64,000 nucleotides of DNA from Nitrospirillum viridazoti CBAmc (GTDB lineage Bacteria; Pseudomonadota; Alphaproteobacteria; Azospirillales; Azospirillaceae). This document shows, piece by piece, positions 8,814 through 18,699 of the stretch. Each line of letters starts with the position of its first letter. The first letter of the stretch is position 1. Under the pieces are notes generated by a model, which saw only the letters and a program-made list of their open reading frames with translations, made no database searches and was not told where the DNA came from. The position numbers were made by a program, and so were the translations under genes. The DNA lies in the NCBI RefSeq assembly GCF_000730165.1, contig NZ_CP022110.1:2239501-2303500 (forward strand). The letters run 5' to 3'.

Positions 8814-10544
8814 TTATCGTGGCGCGGCGGGATCGCGCTTCAGCTTTTCGTCCAGCGCGGCCTTCAGGCTGTCGTCCGGGTTCTCGCGCGCGGCGCGCTG
8901 CCACTGGTAGTGCGCCTCCAGCCGGCGGCCGGTAGCCCAGTAGGCGTCGCCCAGATGGTCGTTGATGGCCGGGTCGCGGGACTTCAGCTCCGCCGCGCGC
9001 TCCAGCAGGTCGACCGCGCCGGGAATGTCGCCGGCGCGATACTTGGCCCAGCCCAGGCTGTCGATGATGGCGCCATCGTTGGGGCGCAGCTTCACCGCCT
9101 GCTCCAGCAGCTGACGGGCCTGGTCCAGTTTCACGCCCTTTTCCGACCAGGCGTAACCCAGGTAATTCAAGATGCCCGGCTGGTTGGGCTGCAGCTGCAG
9201 GGCGCGCAACAGGTCGGACTCGGCCTCCGGCCAATGCCCCATCTGGTCCTGCACCGTGGCGCGGGCGTAGTAGAGGAACCAGTCGCCGCCATTCGGGCGA
9301 CCGCCCAGGCGTTCGATGGCCTGGTTATAGGCGGTCAGGGCCTCGGGAAGCTTATGGTCGGCGCGCAGCAGATCGCCCAGGCGCACCAGGGCGTCGCTGC
9401 GGTCCGGCCGCTCGGACGCCATGGCCCGCAGGATGCCGGCCGCCTCCGGCGTCTTGTTCAGGCGGGCCAGGGCGTCGGCCTGGCGCAGGCGCGCCGCCCA
9501 CAACAGGCCCGCGTCCGCCTTCTCCCCCGTCTTCATGCCCAGGTCGGCGACGACGGCGGCGTATTCGGCCGCGGCCTCCTGGTCCCGGTCCATTTCCGTC
9601 AGGGTTTCGCCCGCCAGCATGCGGGCGGGGGCCAGCGACGGGTCCAGGTGCAGGGCCAGGCGGGTGTAGAGCAAAGCCACCTCCGCCACCTTTTCCTGGT
9701 TGATGGCGGCCGCCACGTCGAACAGCGCCTCCGCCAGGCCTTCGGTGGCGTTGGCCACCATACGGCCCGGGTGGGGACGGGACAGCAGGGCGCGGGCGGC
9801 ATCGCCCATGGGGCCCTTGGGGTCCGCCTGCAGGATGGCCGCCACCGCCGCCTGCGCCAGGTCGGCGTGGCCCATGCGCATTTCGAAATTGGCGCGCAGC
9901 ATGGCGACGCGCAGCACCTGGCCACCGTCCGAGGCTTGGGCGTACCAGCTGCGGGCCGCATCCTCGTGACCTGCCAGATCTTCGATCAGGGCGGCGTGCA
10001 GGGCCGCCATGGCGCGGAAGGACGGCTGTGCCTCCAGCGGTTCCAGCGCCGTCTTGGCGGCGGCCCAATCGCCCTTGCGCGCCTTGACCCAGGCGGTCAC
10101 CAGCGGCCGCATGAAGGTGCCCAGACCATCCTGGGGCAGGGCGTCGATGGCGTGCAGCGCGCCCGGCTCGTCTCCCGCCGCCACGGCGTCGGCCGCCAGC
10201 AGGGTCAGCGCCACGGGGTTGCCGTCCTTGGCCGCCACCAGCCGCTTGGCCAGGGGCAGCGCCACCTTGGTGCGGCCCAGGCCGACATTGATCAGCACGG
10301 CGCGGCGCAGCAGGGTCAGGTCATCGGGGTCGGACTTGAGGCTGAGGGCCAGGAAATCGGCCGCCGCCGTCCAGTCGCCCGCCCCCTGCGCCACCTTGCC
10401 GGCGACGAAGGCCGCCAGCGGGTCGGGGCCACCCGCCTGCTCCGGCGCCTTGGCCGCCCAGGCGGAATGCCCCCAAGCCCCTGTCAGGCCCGCCGTCAGC
10501 AGGCCCGCCATGACTACCGTTGATGTCCGCCGCAAAAACCGCAC
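8814..10544 (-). CDS. Secreted tetratricopeptide-repeat protein, 576 aa
   Basis: A GTG start at 10544 gives a twin-arginine-containing but ordinary signal sequence (MRFLRRTSTVVMAGLLTAG) ending near AWA. An ATG 33 nt later would remove its basic part. The rest is a chain of TPR units, clearest at the C-terminus: ALQLQPNQPGILNYLGYAWSE, AVKLRPNDGAIIDSLGWAKY and AAELKSRDPAINDHLGDAYW. It is likely periplasmic or outer-membrane associated. It precedes ispE by 36 nt. No enzymatic motif is visible; a scaffold role is inferred. Confidence 0.88.
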   Translation of the reverse strand: MRFLRRTSTVVMAGLLTAGLTGAWGHSAWAAKAPEQAGGPDPLAAFVAGKVAQGAGDWTAAADFLALSLKSDPDDLTLLRRAVLINVGLGRTKVALPLAKRLVAAKDGNPVALTLLAADAVAAGDEPGALHAIDALPQDGLGTFMRPLVTAWVKARKGDWAAAKTALEPLEAQPSFRAMAALHAALIEDLAGHEDAARSWYAQASDGGQVLRVAMLRANFEMRMGHADLAQAAVAAILQADPKGPMGDAARALLSRPHPGRMVANATEGLAEALFDVAAAINQEKVAEVALLYTRLALHLDPSLAPARMLAGETLTEMDRDQEAAAEYAAVVADLGMKTGEKADAGLLWAARLRQADALARLNKTPEAAGILRAMASERPDRSDALVRLGDLLRADHKLPEALTAYNQAIERLGGRPNGGDWFLYYARATVQDQMGHWPEAESDLLRALQLQPNQPGILNYLGYAWSEKGVKLDQARQLLEQAVKLRPNDGAIIDSLGWAKYRAGDIPGAVDLLERAAELKSRDPAINDHLGDAYWATGRRLEAHYQWQRAARENPDDSLKAALDEKLKRDPAAPR

Positions 10545-10638
10545 GAGATCGCCGCCGTCTATTCTTAAGTCTGGGCCCTCAAGCTAATCGGGAAACGCGG
10601 CGGGAACAACCGCGCCGGTCAGACCCGGGCGGAAACAG

Positions 10639-10666
10639 AAAAGGCGCCCGGTGCGGGGCGCCTTTT
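10639..10666 (-). terminator. Intrinsic terminator after the ETF-QO gene
   Basis: An 11-bp stem (AAAAGGCGCCC pairing with GGGCGCCTTTT) has a short loop. Read on the minus strand it ends in a T-run just beyond the stop at 10689. Confidence 0.85.
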
Positions 10667-10688
10667 CCTGAAGCGGGCCTGGACCGGC

Positions 10689-12350
10689 TTACATGTTGGG
10701 ATAATTGGGGCCCCCGCCGCCCTCCGGCACCGTCCAGTTGATGTTCTGGGTCGGGTCCTTGATGTCGCAGGTCTTACAGTGCACGCAGTTCTGCGCGTTG
10801 ATGACGAAGCGAGGGTTCTGGCCGTTGTCGTCGCGCGTGACCTCATACACCCCGGCGGGGCAGTAGCGCTGCGCCGGCTCATCATAGGTGGGCAGGTTGA
10901 AGGCGATGGGAACCGTGGGGTCCTTCAGCTTCAGGTGCGACGGCTGGTCTTCCTCATGGTTGGTGTTGGAGATGAACACCGAGGACAGGCGGTCGAAGCT
11001 GATGACGCCGTCGGCCTTGGGATAGGCGATCTTCTTGGCGTTGGCCGCCGGCACCAGGCTTTCGTGATCCGGCTTGCCATGATGCTGCGTCCAGCCCACC
11101 AGGAAGCCCAGCTTCAGGTCGTTCAGCCACATGTGCAGGCCGCCCAGGGCCGTGCCCAGCCACATGCCATGCTTCATGCTGGGCTTCACGTTGCGCACCT
11201 TGTACAGGTCCTGGAAGACCCAGCTCTGGCGCCACTTGCTCTCCAGCGCCGTCAGCGCGTCATGCCCCTCGCTGCCCGCCACCAGGCGCTCGAACGCCAC
11301 TTCGGCCGCCAGCATACCGGTCTTCATAGCGTTGTGGCTGCCCTTGATGCGGGGCAGGTTGACGAAGCCGGCGGCGCAGCCGATCAGCGCGCCGCCGGGG
11401 AAGGTCAGCTTCGGCACGGACTGCAACCCGCCCTCGTTGATGGCGCGGGCGCCGTAGGACAGGCGCTTGCCGCCCTCCAGATAGGGGCGGATCAGCGGAT
11501 GCTGCTTGAAGCGCTGGAATTCTTCGAACGGCGACAGGTAGGGGTTGCTGTAGTTCAGGTGGACGACGAAGCCGATGGCCACCTGATTGTCCTCCAGGTG
11601 GTACATGAAGGACCCGCCGCCGGTCTTGCTGTCCAGCGGCCAGCCCTGGCTGTGCAGCACCAGGCCCTGCTTATGCTTGGCGGGGTCGATCTGCCACAGC
11701 TCCTTGATCCCGATGCCGTACTTCTGCGGGTCCACGCCGTCGCGCAGGTTGAAGCGGGCCATCAGCTCCTTCGACAGGTTACCGCGCACGCCCTCGGCGA
11801 ACAGCGTATACTTGCCGTGCAGCTCCATGCCGGGGGTGTAGCGGTCGGTCGGCTCCCCATCCTTGCCGATGCCCATGTCCCCGGTGGCGATGCCCTTGAC
11901 CGAGCCATCGTCGTGGTACAGCACCTCGGCCGCGGCGAAGCCGGGGTAGATTTCCACGCCCAGTTCCTCGGCCTGCTGCGCCAGCCAGCGGCAGACGTTG
12001 CCCAGGCTGACGATGTAGTTGCCGTGGTTGTCCATCAGCGGCGGCAGCAGCGCATTGGGAATGCGCATGGAGCCGACCTCGGTCAGGATGTAGAAGCGGT
12101 CGTCGGTGACCGGGGTGTTGAGCGGCGCGCCCTTCTCTTTCCAGTCGGGGATCAGCTCATTCAGGGCGATGGGGTCGATGACGGCGCCCGACAGGATGTG
12201 GGCCCCGACCTCCGATCCCTTTTCGATGACGCAGACGCTGATCTCCTTGTCCGCGGCGGCGGCCAGCTGCTTCAGCCGTATCGCGGCCGACAACCCCGAG
12301 GGGCCGGCGCCAACGACGACGACGTCATACTCCATCGACTCCCGTTCCAT
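10689..12350 (-). CDS. Electron transfer flavoprotein-ubiquinone oxidoreductase
   Basis: The protein passes electrons from ETF (fatty-acid and amino-acid oxidation) to ubiquinone. The FAD Rossmann motif [17 protein letters not shown] lies at the N-terminus. The membrane-surface ubiquinone region is in the middle. The C-terminal 4Fe-4S cluster motif has CPAGVYEV followed by [17 protein letters not shown]. The 553-aa length is typical. The start at 12350 is chosen; an ATG 15 nt later is also possible. It is monocistronic with a good terminator, divergent from the uracil-DNA glycosylase. Confidence 0.97.
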   Translation of the reverse strand: MERESMEYDVVVVGAGPSGLSAAIRLKQLAAAADKEISVCVIEKGSEVGAHILSGAVIDPIALNELIPDWKEKGAPLNTPVTDDRFYILTEVGSMRIPNALLPPLMDNHGNYIVSLGNVCRWLAQQAEELGVEIYPGFAAAEVLYHDDGSVKGIATGDMGIGKDGEPTDRYTPGMELHGKYTLFAEGVRGNLSKELMARFNLRDGVDPQKYGIGIKELWQIDPAKHKQGLVLHSQGWPLDSKTGGGSFMYHLEDNQVAIGFVVHLNYSNPYLSPFEEFQRFKQHPLIRPYLEGGKRLSYGARAINEGGLQSVPKLTFPGGALIGCAAGFVNLPRIKGSHNAMKTGMLAAEVAFERLVAGSEGHDALTALESKWRQSWVFQDLYKVRNVKPSMKHGMWLGTALGGLHMWLNDLKLGFLVGWTQHHGKPDHESLVPAANAKKIAYPKADGVISFDRLSSVFISNTNHEEDQPSHLKLKDPTVPIAFNLPTYDEPAQRYCPAGVYEVTRDDNGQNPRFVINAQNCVHCKTCDIKDPTQNINWTVPEGGGGPNYPNM

Positions 12351-12505
12351 GTCTTTCGCCTTCTTTTTCCCAGGTTACCGGTGCGGAGTTCCGTGGCTTG
12401 CGTGCGGGCCCTCGCGGACGAACCCTAAAGGGAGCGCGTCATTTTCGCGCGCGCTCGCCCCATGCGGTTGATGAAGAAACACAACGGCGATGGTAGGGTC
12501 AAATC

Positions 12506-13408
12506 ATGATTGACACGGCAAAAGCCGTCACGGATCTGGCCTGGCTGGTCGAGATCGGTGCCGACGAAGCGATCAACGACCAGCCGACGGACTGGACCCA
12601 GGTGGCCAGCCGCAGGACGCCTACTGCGCGTGACGCCGGCCCAGGCCGCCCGCCGGCCGGCGCCCCATCCGCCGCCGCCCCTGGCCGTTCCGCCACACCG
12701 CCGGAAAAAAGTTTCGGTGGCCCGCCGGCCTCCTTCACCATGGCCGCTCCTGATGGGCCCCTGGGCGGTAACGAGGCCCGGGCCAGCGCCCGCAGCGCCG
12801 CCACGGCCGCCACGACGCTGGAGGAACTGCACAAGGCGCTGCTGGCTTTCGACGGCTGCCCCCTGAAGCAAACCGCCAGTTCCACCGTCTTCGCCGACGG
12901 CAACCCCAAGGCGCGCGTCATGCTGGTGGGCGAAGCGCCGGGCGAGCAGGAGGACAGGCAGGGCAAGCCTTTCGTCGGGCCGGCCGGCGCGCTGCTGGAC
13001 AAGATGCTGGCCGCCATCGGCCTGGACCGCCATGCCGAGGAGCCGGACAAGGCGGTCTACATCAGCAACATCCTGCCCTGGCGCCCACCCGGCAACCGCA
13101 ACCCCACGGACAGCGAGATCGCCGCCTGCCTGCCCTTCATCCAGCGGCATGTGGAGATTGCCGATCCCGACATCCTGGTCTTCCTGGGTGGCATCTCGGC
13201 CAAGACCCTGCTGGCCAAGACGGAGGGCATCACCCGCCTGCGCGGCCGCTGGTTCGATTACGGCAGCCCCGGCCTGACCCGCCCCCTGCCCGCCCTGGCC
13301 CTGCTGCACCCCGCCTATCTGCTGCGCAACCCCGGCGCCAAGCGCGAAACTTGGCGGGACCTGCTGTCGCTGCGCCAACGTCTTCAGGCCTTGCCGCCCC
13401 GGCCGTAA
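12506..13408 (+). CDS. Family-4-like uracil-DNA glycosylase lacking two Fe-S cysteines
   Basis: The C-terminal 190 residues are a UDG-superfamily domain: motif [10 protein letters not shown] (142-150), the RPPGNRNPT region (193-201) and motif II-type HPAYLLR (268-274). Family 4 enzymes normally use four cysteines for a 4Fe-4S cluster. Here only C118 and C208 remain, while the partner positions are F115 and W192, so a cluster is doubtful. I recall a cluster-less alphaproteobacterial UDG class described from Bradyrhizobium. An Ala/Pro-rich linker fills residues 35-100. It removes uracil from DNA. The neighbouring genes are unrelated. Confidence 0.88.
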   Translation: MIDTAKAVTDLAWLVEIGADEAINDQPTDWTQVASRRTPTARDAGPGRPPAGAPSAAAPGRSATPPEKSFGGPPASFTMAAPDGPLGGNEARASARSAATAATTLEELHKALLAFDGCPLKQTASSTVFADGNPKARVMLVGEAPGEQEDRQGKPFVGPAGALLDKMLAAIGLDRHAEEPDKAVYISNILPWRPPGNRNPTDSEIAACLPFIQRHVEIADPDILVFLGGISAKTLLAKTEGITRLRGRWFDYGSPGLTRPLPALALLHPAYLLRNPGAKRETWRDLLSLRQRLQALPPRP

Positions 13409-13530
13409 GGCCGCATAAACGATGATCATCCCTTGCGCCGCCCGGGCGCTCGTGTTCTACATATGTTCCATAGTCTTCTTCACTTTATTTCCCGGCCAGT
13501 GATGAACGGACGGATGGACGGCAAGCCGGC

Positions 13531-14217
13531 ATGACCCTCCCTGTGACCTCCGCCCCCTCCCCCGCCACGCCTGACCTGGACCCGGCGCGCGACCTGTTGG
13601 CCGTGGCCGGCAAGAAGCGTTTCGCCACCGTGCTGGCGGACCCGCCCTGGCGATTCGTGAACCGCACCGGCAAGATGGCGCCGGAGCATCACCGCCTGTC
13701 GCGCTATGGCACTATGTCGGTGGAGGAGATTTGCGCCCTGCCGGTGTCCAAGGTGCTGGCCGACACGGCGCATCTGTACCTGTGGGTGCCCAACGCCCTG
13801 CTGCCGGAAGGCCTGCAGGTCATGCAGGCCTGGGGCTTCCAGTACAAGACCAACCTGGTGTGGCATAAGCTGCGCAAGGACGGCGGCTCCGACGGGCGCG
13901 GCGTGGGCTTCTACTTCCGCAACGTCACCGAGCTGATCCTGTTCGGCGTGCGCGGCAAGAACGCCCGCACCCTGGACCCCGGCCGCACCCAGGTGAATTA
14001 CCTGGGCACGCGCAAGCGCGAGCATTCGCGCAAGCCGGATGAGCAGTATGAGCTGATCGAGGCGTGCAGCCCCGGCCCCTACCTGGAAATGTTCGCCCGC
14101 GGCGCCCGTCCCAAATGGACGGTGTGGGGCAACCAGGCCGACGACAGCTACGAACCCACCTGGGACACCTACGCCCACAACTCCGCCACCCAGCGCCGCG
14201 TCGCGGCGGCGGAGTAA
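13531..14217 (+). CDS. MT-A70 family adenine-N6 methyltransferase
   Basis: The catalytic tetrapeptide DPPW is at residues 37-40, within FATVLADPPW. The MT-A70 landmarks YGTMSVEEICALPV, LYLWVPNALL and WGFQYKTNLVWHK follow in the usual order. At 228 aa it is a compact methylase without a fused recognition domain. No restriction endonuclease gene lies beside it, so it may be a solitary DNA methylase. The family also contains RNA methylases and the substrate cannot be read from sequence. Confidence 0.88.
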   Translation: MTLPVTSAPSPATPDLDPARDLLAVAGKKRFATVLADPPWRFVNRTGKMAPEHHRLSRYGTMSVEEICALPVSKVLADTAHLYLWVPNALLPEGLQVMQAWGFQYKTNLVWHKLRKDGGSDGRGVGFYFRNVTELILFGVRGKNARTLDPGRTQVNYLGTRKREHSRKPDEQYELIEACSPGPYLEMFARGARPKWTVWGNQADDSYEPTWDTYAHNSATQRRVAAAE

Positions 14218-14368
14218 GGCACATTCATTCCTGAGTGATGGCTGCTTATAGGCCGTGCTTGGCCCAGATCGCCCGGACTTCCCCATCGGAGCGGCTTTCT
14301 GGGCGGACGATTGCTGACGGACATGGACACGAACCCAGGCAAAGTTATTTACAAGCCCGGAACGGACT

Positions 14369-14575
14369 TCACCGCCCGCGCCGGCCCCAGAAGGTGCGGC
14401 CCTTGCGGCTGGTCTGGGCTTCCAGGAAGGATTCCTCCAGCGCCGCCATCTGGTCGGCGGTCAGGCCTAGGGGCAGGTAGTCGATGCCCGACAGCTGGCG
14501 CAGAGCCTGTTCATCCATGGCCGACCGCTGCTGGGCCGCACCCCGCTTGCCATCCACACCCAACAGACGCCTCAT
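14369..14575 (-). CDS. Small hypothetical protein, about 68 aa
   Basis: The frame carries normal-looking protein (QLSGIDYLPLGLTADQMAALEESFLEAQ) with a basic C-terminus (TFWGRRGR). The start is uncertain: ATG 14575, a GTG at 14584 or an ATG at 14518; none has a strong ribosome site. It has no membrane segment and no recognised family. It is the only plausible gene between the methylase and the cystathionine enzyme. Confidence 0.45.
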   Translation of the reverse strand: MRRLLGVDGKRGAAQQRSAMDEQALRQLSGIDYLPLGLTADQMAALEESFLEAQTSRKGRTFWGRRGR

Positions 14576-14700
14576 CCCAGACACCCGTGAACTTGCCGCA
14601 CTGCCACATACAACTTCGGAATGGCATGCATTGTTTCAGCGCCCGGGGCTAGGTGGCAAAAGGTTAGCCTGCGATTAATTCCCGGGCGCGACGCAACCTT

Positions 14701-15894
14701 CTATACCAGGGTAGCGCTGAGCGCGGCGTCCAGGTCGGCGATCAGGTCGTCCACATCCTCGATGCCCACCGACAGGCGCACCAGGCCGTCGTCGATGCCG
14801 GCCGCGGCCCGCAGTTCCGCCGGAATCGAGGCGTGGGTCATGATGGCCGGATGCTCGATCAGGCTTTCCACCCCGCCCAGGCTTTCCGCCAGGGAGAACA
14901 GCTCCGTCCGTTCCAGCAGGCGCTTGGCGGCATCCAGCCCGCCCTTGAGGCTGACGGAGACCATGCCGCCGGCGCCGCGCATCTGGCGCTTGGCCAGTTC
15001 GTGCTGAGGATGGCTGGCCAGGCCGGGATAGCGCACGCCCGCCACGGCCGGATGACGCTGCAGCCATTCGGCGATGGCGGCGGCGTTGGCGCTGTGCCGC
15101 TCCATGCGCAGGGACAGGGTCTTCAGGCCGCGCAGGGCCAGGAAGCTGTCGAAGGGGCCGGCGACAGCCCCCACGGCGTTCTGCAGGAAGCCCAGGCGGT
15201 CGGCCAGTTCCCCCTCCTCCCGCACCACGGCGACGCCGCCCACCATGTCGCAATGGCCGTTCAGGTACTTGGTGGCCGAATGCACGACAACGTCGAAGCC
15301 CAGCTCCAGCGGCCGCTGGGCATAGGGCGTGGCGAAGGTGTTGTCGCAGACCGAGATGAGGTTGTGCCGCCGGGCGAAGGCGGCCACCGCCTCCAGATCC
15401 ACCAGTTTCAGCAGCGGGTTGGTCGGCGTCTCCACCCACAGCAGGCGGGTGTCGGGGGTCAGCGCCGCCTCCAGCTTGGCCGGGTCGGTCATGTCGACGA
15501 AGCGGGAGGTGAGGCCCATGGAGCGCTTGCGCACCCGTTCCAGCAGGCGGTAGCTGCCGCCGTAGAGGTCGTCCATGGCGATGATGTGGCTGCCGGCGTC
15601 CAGCAGCTCCAGGATGGTGGCCTCCGCCGCCAAGCCGGAGGCGAAGGCGTAGCCCCGGACGCCCCCCTCCAGGTCGGCCACGCAGCGCTCATAGGCCATG
15701 CGCGTGGGGTTCTGGCTGCGGCTGTACTCATAGCCCTTATGGACGCCGGGGCTTTCCTGAACATAGGTGGAGGTGGCGTAGATGGGCACGGTGATGGCGC
15801 CGGTGCTGGGGTCCGGCTCCTGCCCCGCATGCACGGTGCGGGTGGCGAAAGCCCGTTGATTGGACAGGGGACGGTTGTGGCTGCGGTCGGCCAT
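14701..15894 (-). CDS. Cystathionine gamma-lyase / gamma-synthase (Cys/Met metabolism PLP enzyme)
   Basis: This 397-aa fold-type I PLP enzyme has the Schiff-base lysine at K209 in HSATKYLNGH and the family tyrosine/arginine motif YEYSRSQNPTR. It lies 47 nt downstream of cystathionine beta-synthase on the same strand with AAGGA before its ATG. That pairing favours the lyase direction (cystathionine to cysteine, ammonia and 2-oxobutyrate), the second step of reverse transsulfuration. Lyase and synthase cannot be separated from sequence alone. Confidence 0.9.
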   Translation of the reverse strand: MADRSHNRPLSNQRAFATRTVHAGQEPDPSTGAITVPIYATSTYVQESPGVHKGYEYSRSQNPTRMAYERCVADLEGGVRGYAFASGLAAEATILELLDAGSHIIAMDDLYGGSYRLLERVRKRSMGLTSRFVDMTDPAKLEAALTPDTRLLWVETPTNPLLKLVDLEAVAAFARRHNLISVCDNTFATPYAQRPLELGFDVVVHSATKYLNGHCDMVGGVAVVREEGELADRLGFLQNAVGAVAGPFDSFLALRGLKTLSLRMERHSANAAAIAEWLQRHPAVAGVRYPGLASHPQHELAKRQMRGAGGMVSVSLKGGLDAAKRLLERTELFSLAESLGGVESLIEHPAIMTHASIPAELRAAAGIDDGLVRLSVGIEDVDDLIADLDAALSATLV

Positions 15895-15941
15895 GGGGAT
15901 TCCTTGGGGATGAAAACGGGGCGCGGGACAGAGGGCGGGTG

Positions 15942-17375
15942 TCAGCCCAGCTGCCGGCGCAAATGGTTCAGCAAATCGACGCGGGTCAGCAATCCTAGGA
16001 AGGCGTCACCCTCCGTGACCAGGGCCACCATGTTGCGGCTGAAGATGGCGTCCAGCGCGCTGATGGGCGCCGTCACCGGCACGGTTTCCAGGCGTGACGT
16101 CATGGCCTCCCGCACCGCCTCGCGGAAGCGTGACGGGTCGGGCTCGACATGCAGCAGCAGGTCGGACTCGTCCAGCAGGCCCACCACGCGGCCGCCCTGC
16201 ATCACCGGCAGCTGCGAGACGTCGGAGATGCGCATGCGCTTGTACGCCGTCAACAGGGTGTCGTCGGGGGAGACGGTGACCACCTGGCCCTTGTCCACCC
16301 GCCGGGTCATGAGGTCGCGCAGATCGCCGGTGCGGGTGCTGGGCAGGAAGCCCTGGTCGGCCATCCAGCCGTCGTTGAACATCTTGGACAGGTACTTGTT
16401 GCCCGTGTCGCAGACCAGCGTGACCACGCGCTTCGGCGTCGTCTGCGCCCGGCAATAGCGCAGGGCGGCGGCGAACAAGGTGCCGCTGGAGGAACCGCCC
16501 AGGATACCCTCCCGGCGCAGCAGCTCGCGCGCCGCGTTCAGGCTCTCGGCATCGGGGATGGTGTAGGCGTCCTCCACATACTGCAGGTCGCAGTTGGGCG
16601 GCACGAAATCCTCGCCGATGCCCTCCACCACCCAGCTGCCGGGCTCATCATGCCGGCCGGTCTTCACCAGGTCGCGCAGGATGGAGCCCTGGGGGTCGGC
16701 CAGCACCATGCGGGTGCGCGGGCTGGCCGCGCGGAAGTAGCGGCCCAGGCCGGTCAGCGTGCCGCCGGAGCCCACGCCCACCACCACGGCGTCCAGCCGC
16801 CCGTCCATCTGGCGCAGCAGCTCCGGCCCCGTCCAGCGCTCATGCGCCGCCGGGTTGTCGGGGTTGGCGAACTGGTTCATGTAGACCGCACCGGGGATCT
16901 CGGCCGCCAGCCGTTCCGCGATGTCCTGGTAATAGTCGGGATGACCCTTGCCCACGTCGCTGCGCGTGACATGGATGTCGGCCCCCAGGGCGCGCAGGTG
17001 GTTGATCTTCTCCGCCGCCATCTTGTCGGGAATGACCAGCACCAGGCGATAGCCCTTGGCGGCGCAGACCAGGGCCAGGCCGAGGCCGGTGTTGCCGGCT
17101 GTCGCCTCCACCACCGTGCCGCCAGGCTTCAGGCGGCCGGCCTTCTCCGCCCCCTCGACCATGGCCAGGCCGATGCGGTCCTTGATGGAGCCCCCGGGGT
17201 TCTGGTTTTCCAGCTTCAGGTACAGCTCGCACGGGCCGGTATCGATCTTGGTGACGCGGACCAGCGGCGTGTTGCCGATCAGGGACAGGATGGCGGGACC
17301 ATCGTGGCCCTGGCCGCCGGATGGGCTGTTATCGGTGGACTGAATGGGGGCGGACGACGCGTGCGCGATCGACAT
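15942..17375 (-). CDS. Cystathionine beta-synthase with C-terminal CBS domain pair
   Basis: I chose the ATG at 17375 because GAGAGGG precedes it; the longer frame to 17429 lacks this. The PLP catalytic core is of the CysK/CBS type with NPGGSIKDRIG (lysine 65) and a glycine-rich phosphate loop VGSGGTLTG. Two CBS motifs follow (from about residue 345), which in the family regulate activity by binding adenosyl ligands. No heme domain precedes the core, as usual in bacteria. It condenses homocysteine with serine and is coupled to the cystathionine gamma-enzyme downstream. Confidence 0.93.
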   Translation of the reverse strand: MSIAHASSAPIQSTDNSPSGGQGHDGPAILSLIGNTPLVRVTKIDTGPCELYLKLENQNPGGSIKDRIGLAMVEGAEKAGRLKPGGTVVEATAGNTGLGLALVCAAKGYRLVLVIPDKMAAEKINHLRALGADIHVTRSDVGKGHPDYYQDIAERLAAEIPGAVYMNQFANPDNPAAHERWTGPELLRQMDGRLDAVVVGVGSGGTLTGLGRYFRAASPRTRMVLADPQGSILRDLVKTGRHDEPGSWVVEGIGEDFVPPNCDLQYVEDAYTIPDAESLNAARELLRREGILGGSSSGTLFAAALRYCRAQTTPKRVVTLVCDTGNKYLSKMFNDGWMADQGFLPSTRTGDLRDLMTRRVDKGQVVTVSPDDTLLTAYKRMRISDVSQLPVMQGGRVVGLLDESDLLLHVEPDPSRFREAVREAMTSRLETVPVTAPISALDAIFSRNMVALVTEGDAFLGLLTRVDLLNHLRRQLG

Positions 17376-17521
17376 GGGAACCCTCTCGGTCTGTTCGTTA
17401 AGCAAAACAGTGACCGATGGGCGGGGCACTTACAATCCCCCGTCAGTATAGACCCTGGCGACGCTTCCTGTTGGCCGCCGCCCGGCGGAAAGTCTTATTG
17501 CCTTTGCCGCAACGCACAATA

Positions 17522-18169
17522 TTACAAGCTTGCGACGCGCCGCTTTACTTCGAAATGTTCTGGCGGAATTGGGCGGTAATTCGCATCAATCAATCCACGC
17601 CGATGCAAATTGGCCAGATTGTCGGCCAGGTTGTCGATGCAGGCGGCGCGGTCCCAGCCTTCCAGCCAGTTCTGCTCCAGGAAGGCCATGATGGCGGGCT
17701 GGCCCAGTTCCACCTCCCACAGGATGCCGATGAGGGAGGACAGGGCCTCCTCCTCGATCTGGGTTTCCTGGTCGACGCAGATGGCGGCGTTGGCCTCATT
17801 CACCCGGCCCGTCTCCGGCCCGGCGCCCAGGCCGAAATCGACCAGGCCCCGCCGCTCCGGCGGCGCCACCAGCCAATGGCCGATCTCATGGATCAGCACA
17901 TAGGACTCGCTCTGGGTGCGGATGGCGCGGCCGTCCCAGCTGTAGGCCGCCATGGGCAGCTCATCGATGGTTTCGATACCAAAACGATGGGCCAGCGCGA
18001 CGCCGTCCGCCCGGTGCTGGGGCGTGTCCACGCCCAGGGGCACCAGGTCCAGGGTGCCGGCGATGCGCTCGAACACTTCAGCGACCAGCGGATCGGCACC
18101 GGTCAGGCGGCCGCGCAGGTCGGCCAGGATGGCCGGCAACTCCTCCAGGGCGATGGGGGTGAGGATCAT
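17522..18169 (-). CDS. EpmC-like HExxH protein (elongation factor P hydroxylase-like)
   Basis: The start at 18169 overlaps the folA stop by 4 nt (ATGA), so the 215-aa protein is translationally coupled to DHFR. The core YVLIHEIGHWLV (residues 90-101) is followed by PERRGLVDFG and, about 25 residues later, an acidic run QETQIEEEAL. From memory, E. coli EpmC (YfcM) has HEISHWCIAG, RRELVDFG and a similar later Glu/Ala segment, so the order and spacing agree. EpmC hydroxylates a modified lysine of EF-P. The general family (HExxH metalloprotein) is firm; the EpmC assignment is my inference. Confidence 0.7.
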   Translation of the reverse strand: MILTPIALEELPAILADLRGRLTGADPLVAEVFERIAGTLDLVPLGVDTPQHRADGVALAHRFGIETIDELPMAAYSWDGRAIRTQSESYVLIHEIGHWLVAPPERRGLVDFGLGAGPETGRVNEANAAICVDQETQIEEEALSSLIGILWEVELGQPAIMAFLEQNWLEGWDRAACIDNLADNLANLHRRGLIDANYRPIPPEHFEVKRRVASL

Positions 18170-18699
18170 GCCCGCTCCAGCACCACGAAGCTGTGCGCCG
18201 GGGCAGGATCGACCTCCACCTCCAGCGCCGGCACGTCGCGCCGCGACACCTCGCGCCACTCCGCCCGGTCGAAGGTGGGGAAGAAGGCGTCGCCCTCCGG
18301 GCTGGCGTGCACCTCGGTCAGGTACAGGCGGTGCGCGGTCTTCAGCGCGGTGGCGAACAGCAGCTCTCCGCCAATGACCATGACCTCCGGCGCGCCGTCG
18401 GCCGCCGCGATCAGGCGCGCCTGCTCGATGGCGGCGTCCAGGCTGTGGCAGACCACGCCGCCGTGGGCGCGGTAGTCCTTCTTGTGCGTCACGACGACAT
18501 TGGTGCGGCCCGGCAGCGGCTTGGCCCCGATGCTCTCCCACGTCCGCCGGCCCATGACCACCGGCTTGCCCAGGGTCATCTCCTTGAAATACTTCAGATC
18601 CCCCTTCAAGCGCCACGGCAGGCGGTTCTCCACGCCGATGACGTTGTTGGTCGACACGGCGGCGATGAGGGCCAAGGGAATGGGCGCGGAATCGGGCAT
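18166..18699 (-). CDS. folA: Dihydrofolate reductase
   Basis: The 177-aa protein shows the DHFR landmarks LIAAVSTNNVIGVENRLPW near the N-terminus, KYFKEMTLGKPVVMGRRTWESIG in the middle and PLPGRTNVVVT next. It reduces dihydrofolate with NADPH and regenerates the tetrahydrofolate consumed by thymidylate synthase, whose gene lies 4 kb away. It leads a minus-strand run with the EpmC-like gene, overlapping it by 4 nt. Confidence 0.97.
   Translation of the reverse strand: MPDSAPIPLALIAAVSTNNVIGVENRLPWRLKGDLKYFKEMTLGKPVVMGRRTWESIGAKPLPGRTNVVVTHKKDYRAHGGVVCHSLDAAIEQARLIAAADGAPEVMVIGGELLFATALKTAHRLYLTEVHASPEGDAFFPTFDRAEWREVSRRDVPALEVEVDPAPAHSFVVLERA

Noticed and set aside
8238-10523. 761-aa plus-strand open frame
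   Set aside because: Antisense to ispE and the TPR gene, both of which have clear families.
10779-12428. 549-aa plus-strand open frame
   Set aside because: Antisense to the ETF-ubiquinone oxidoreductase gene.
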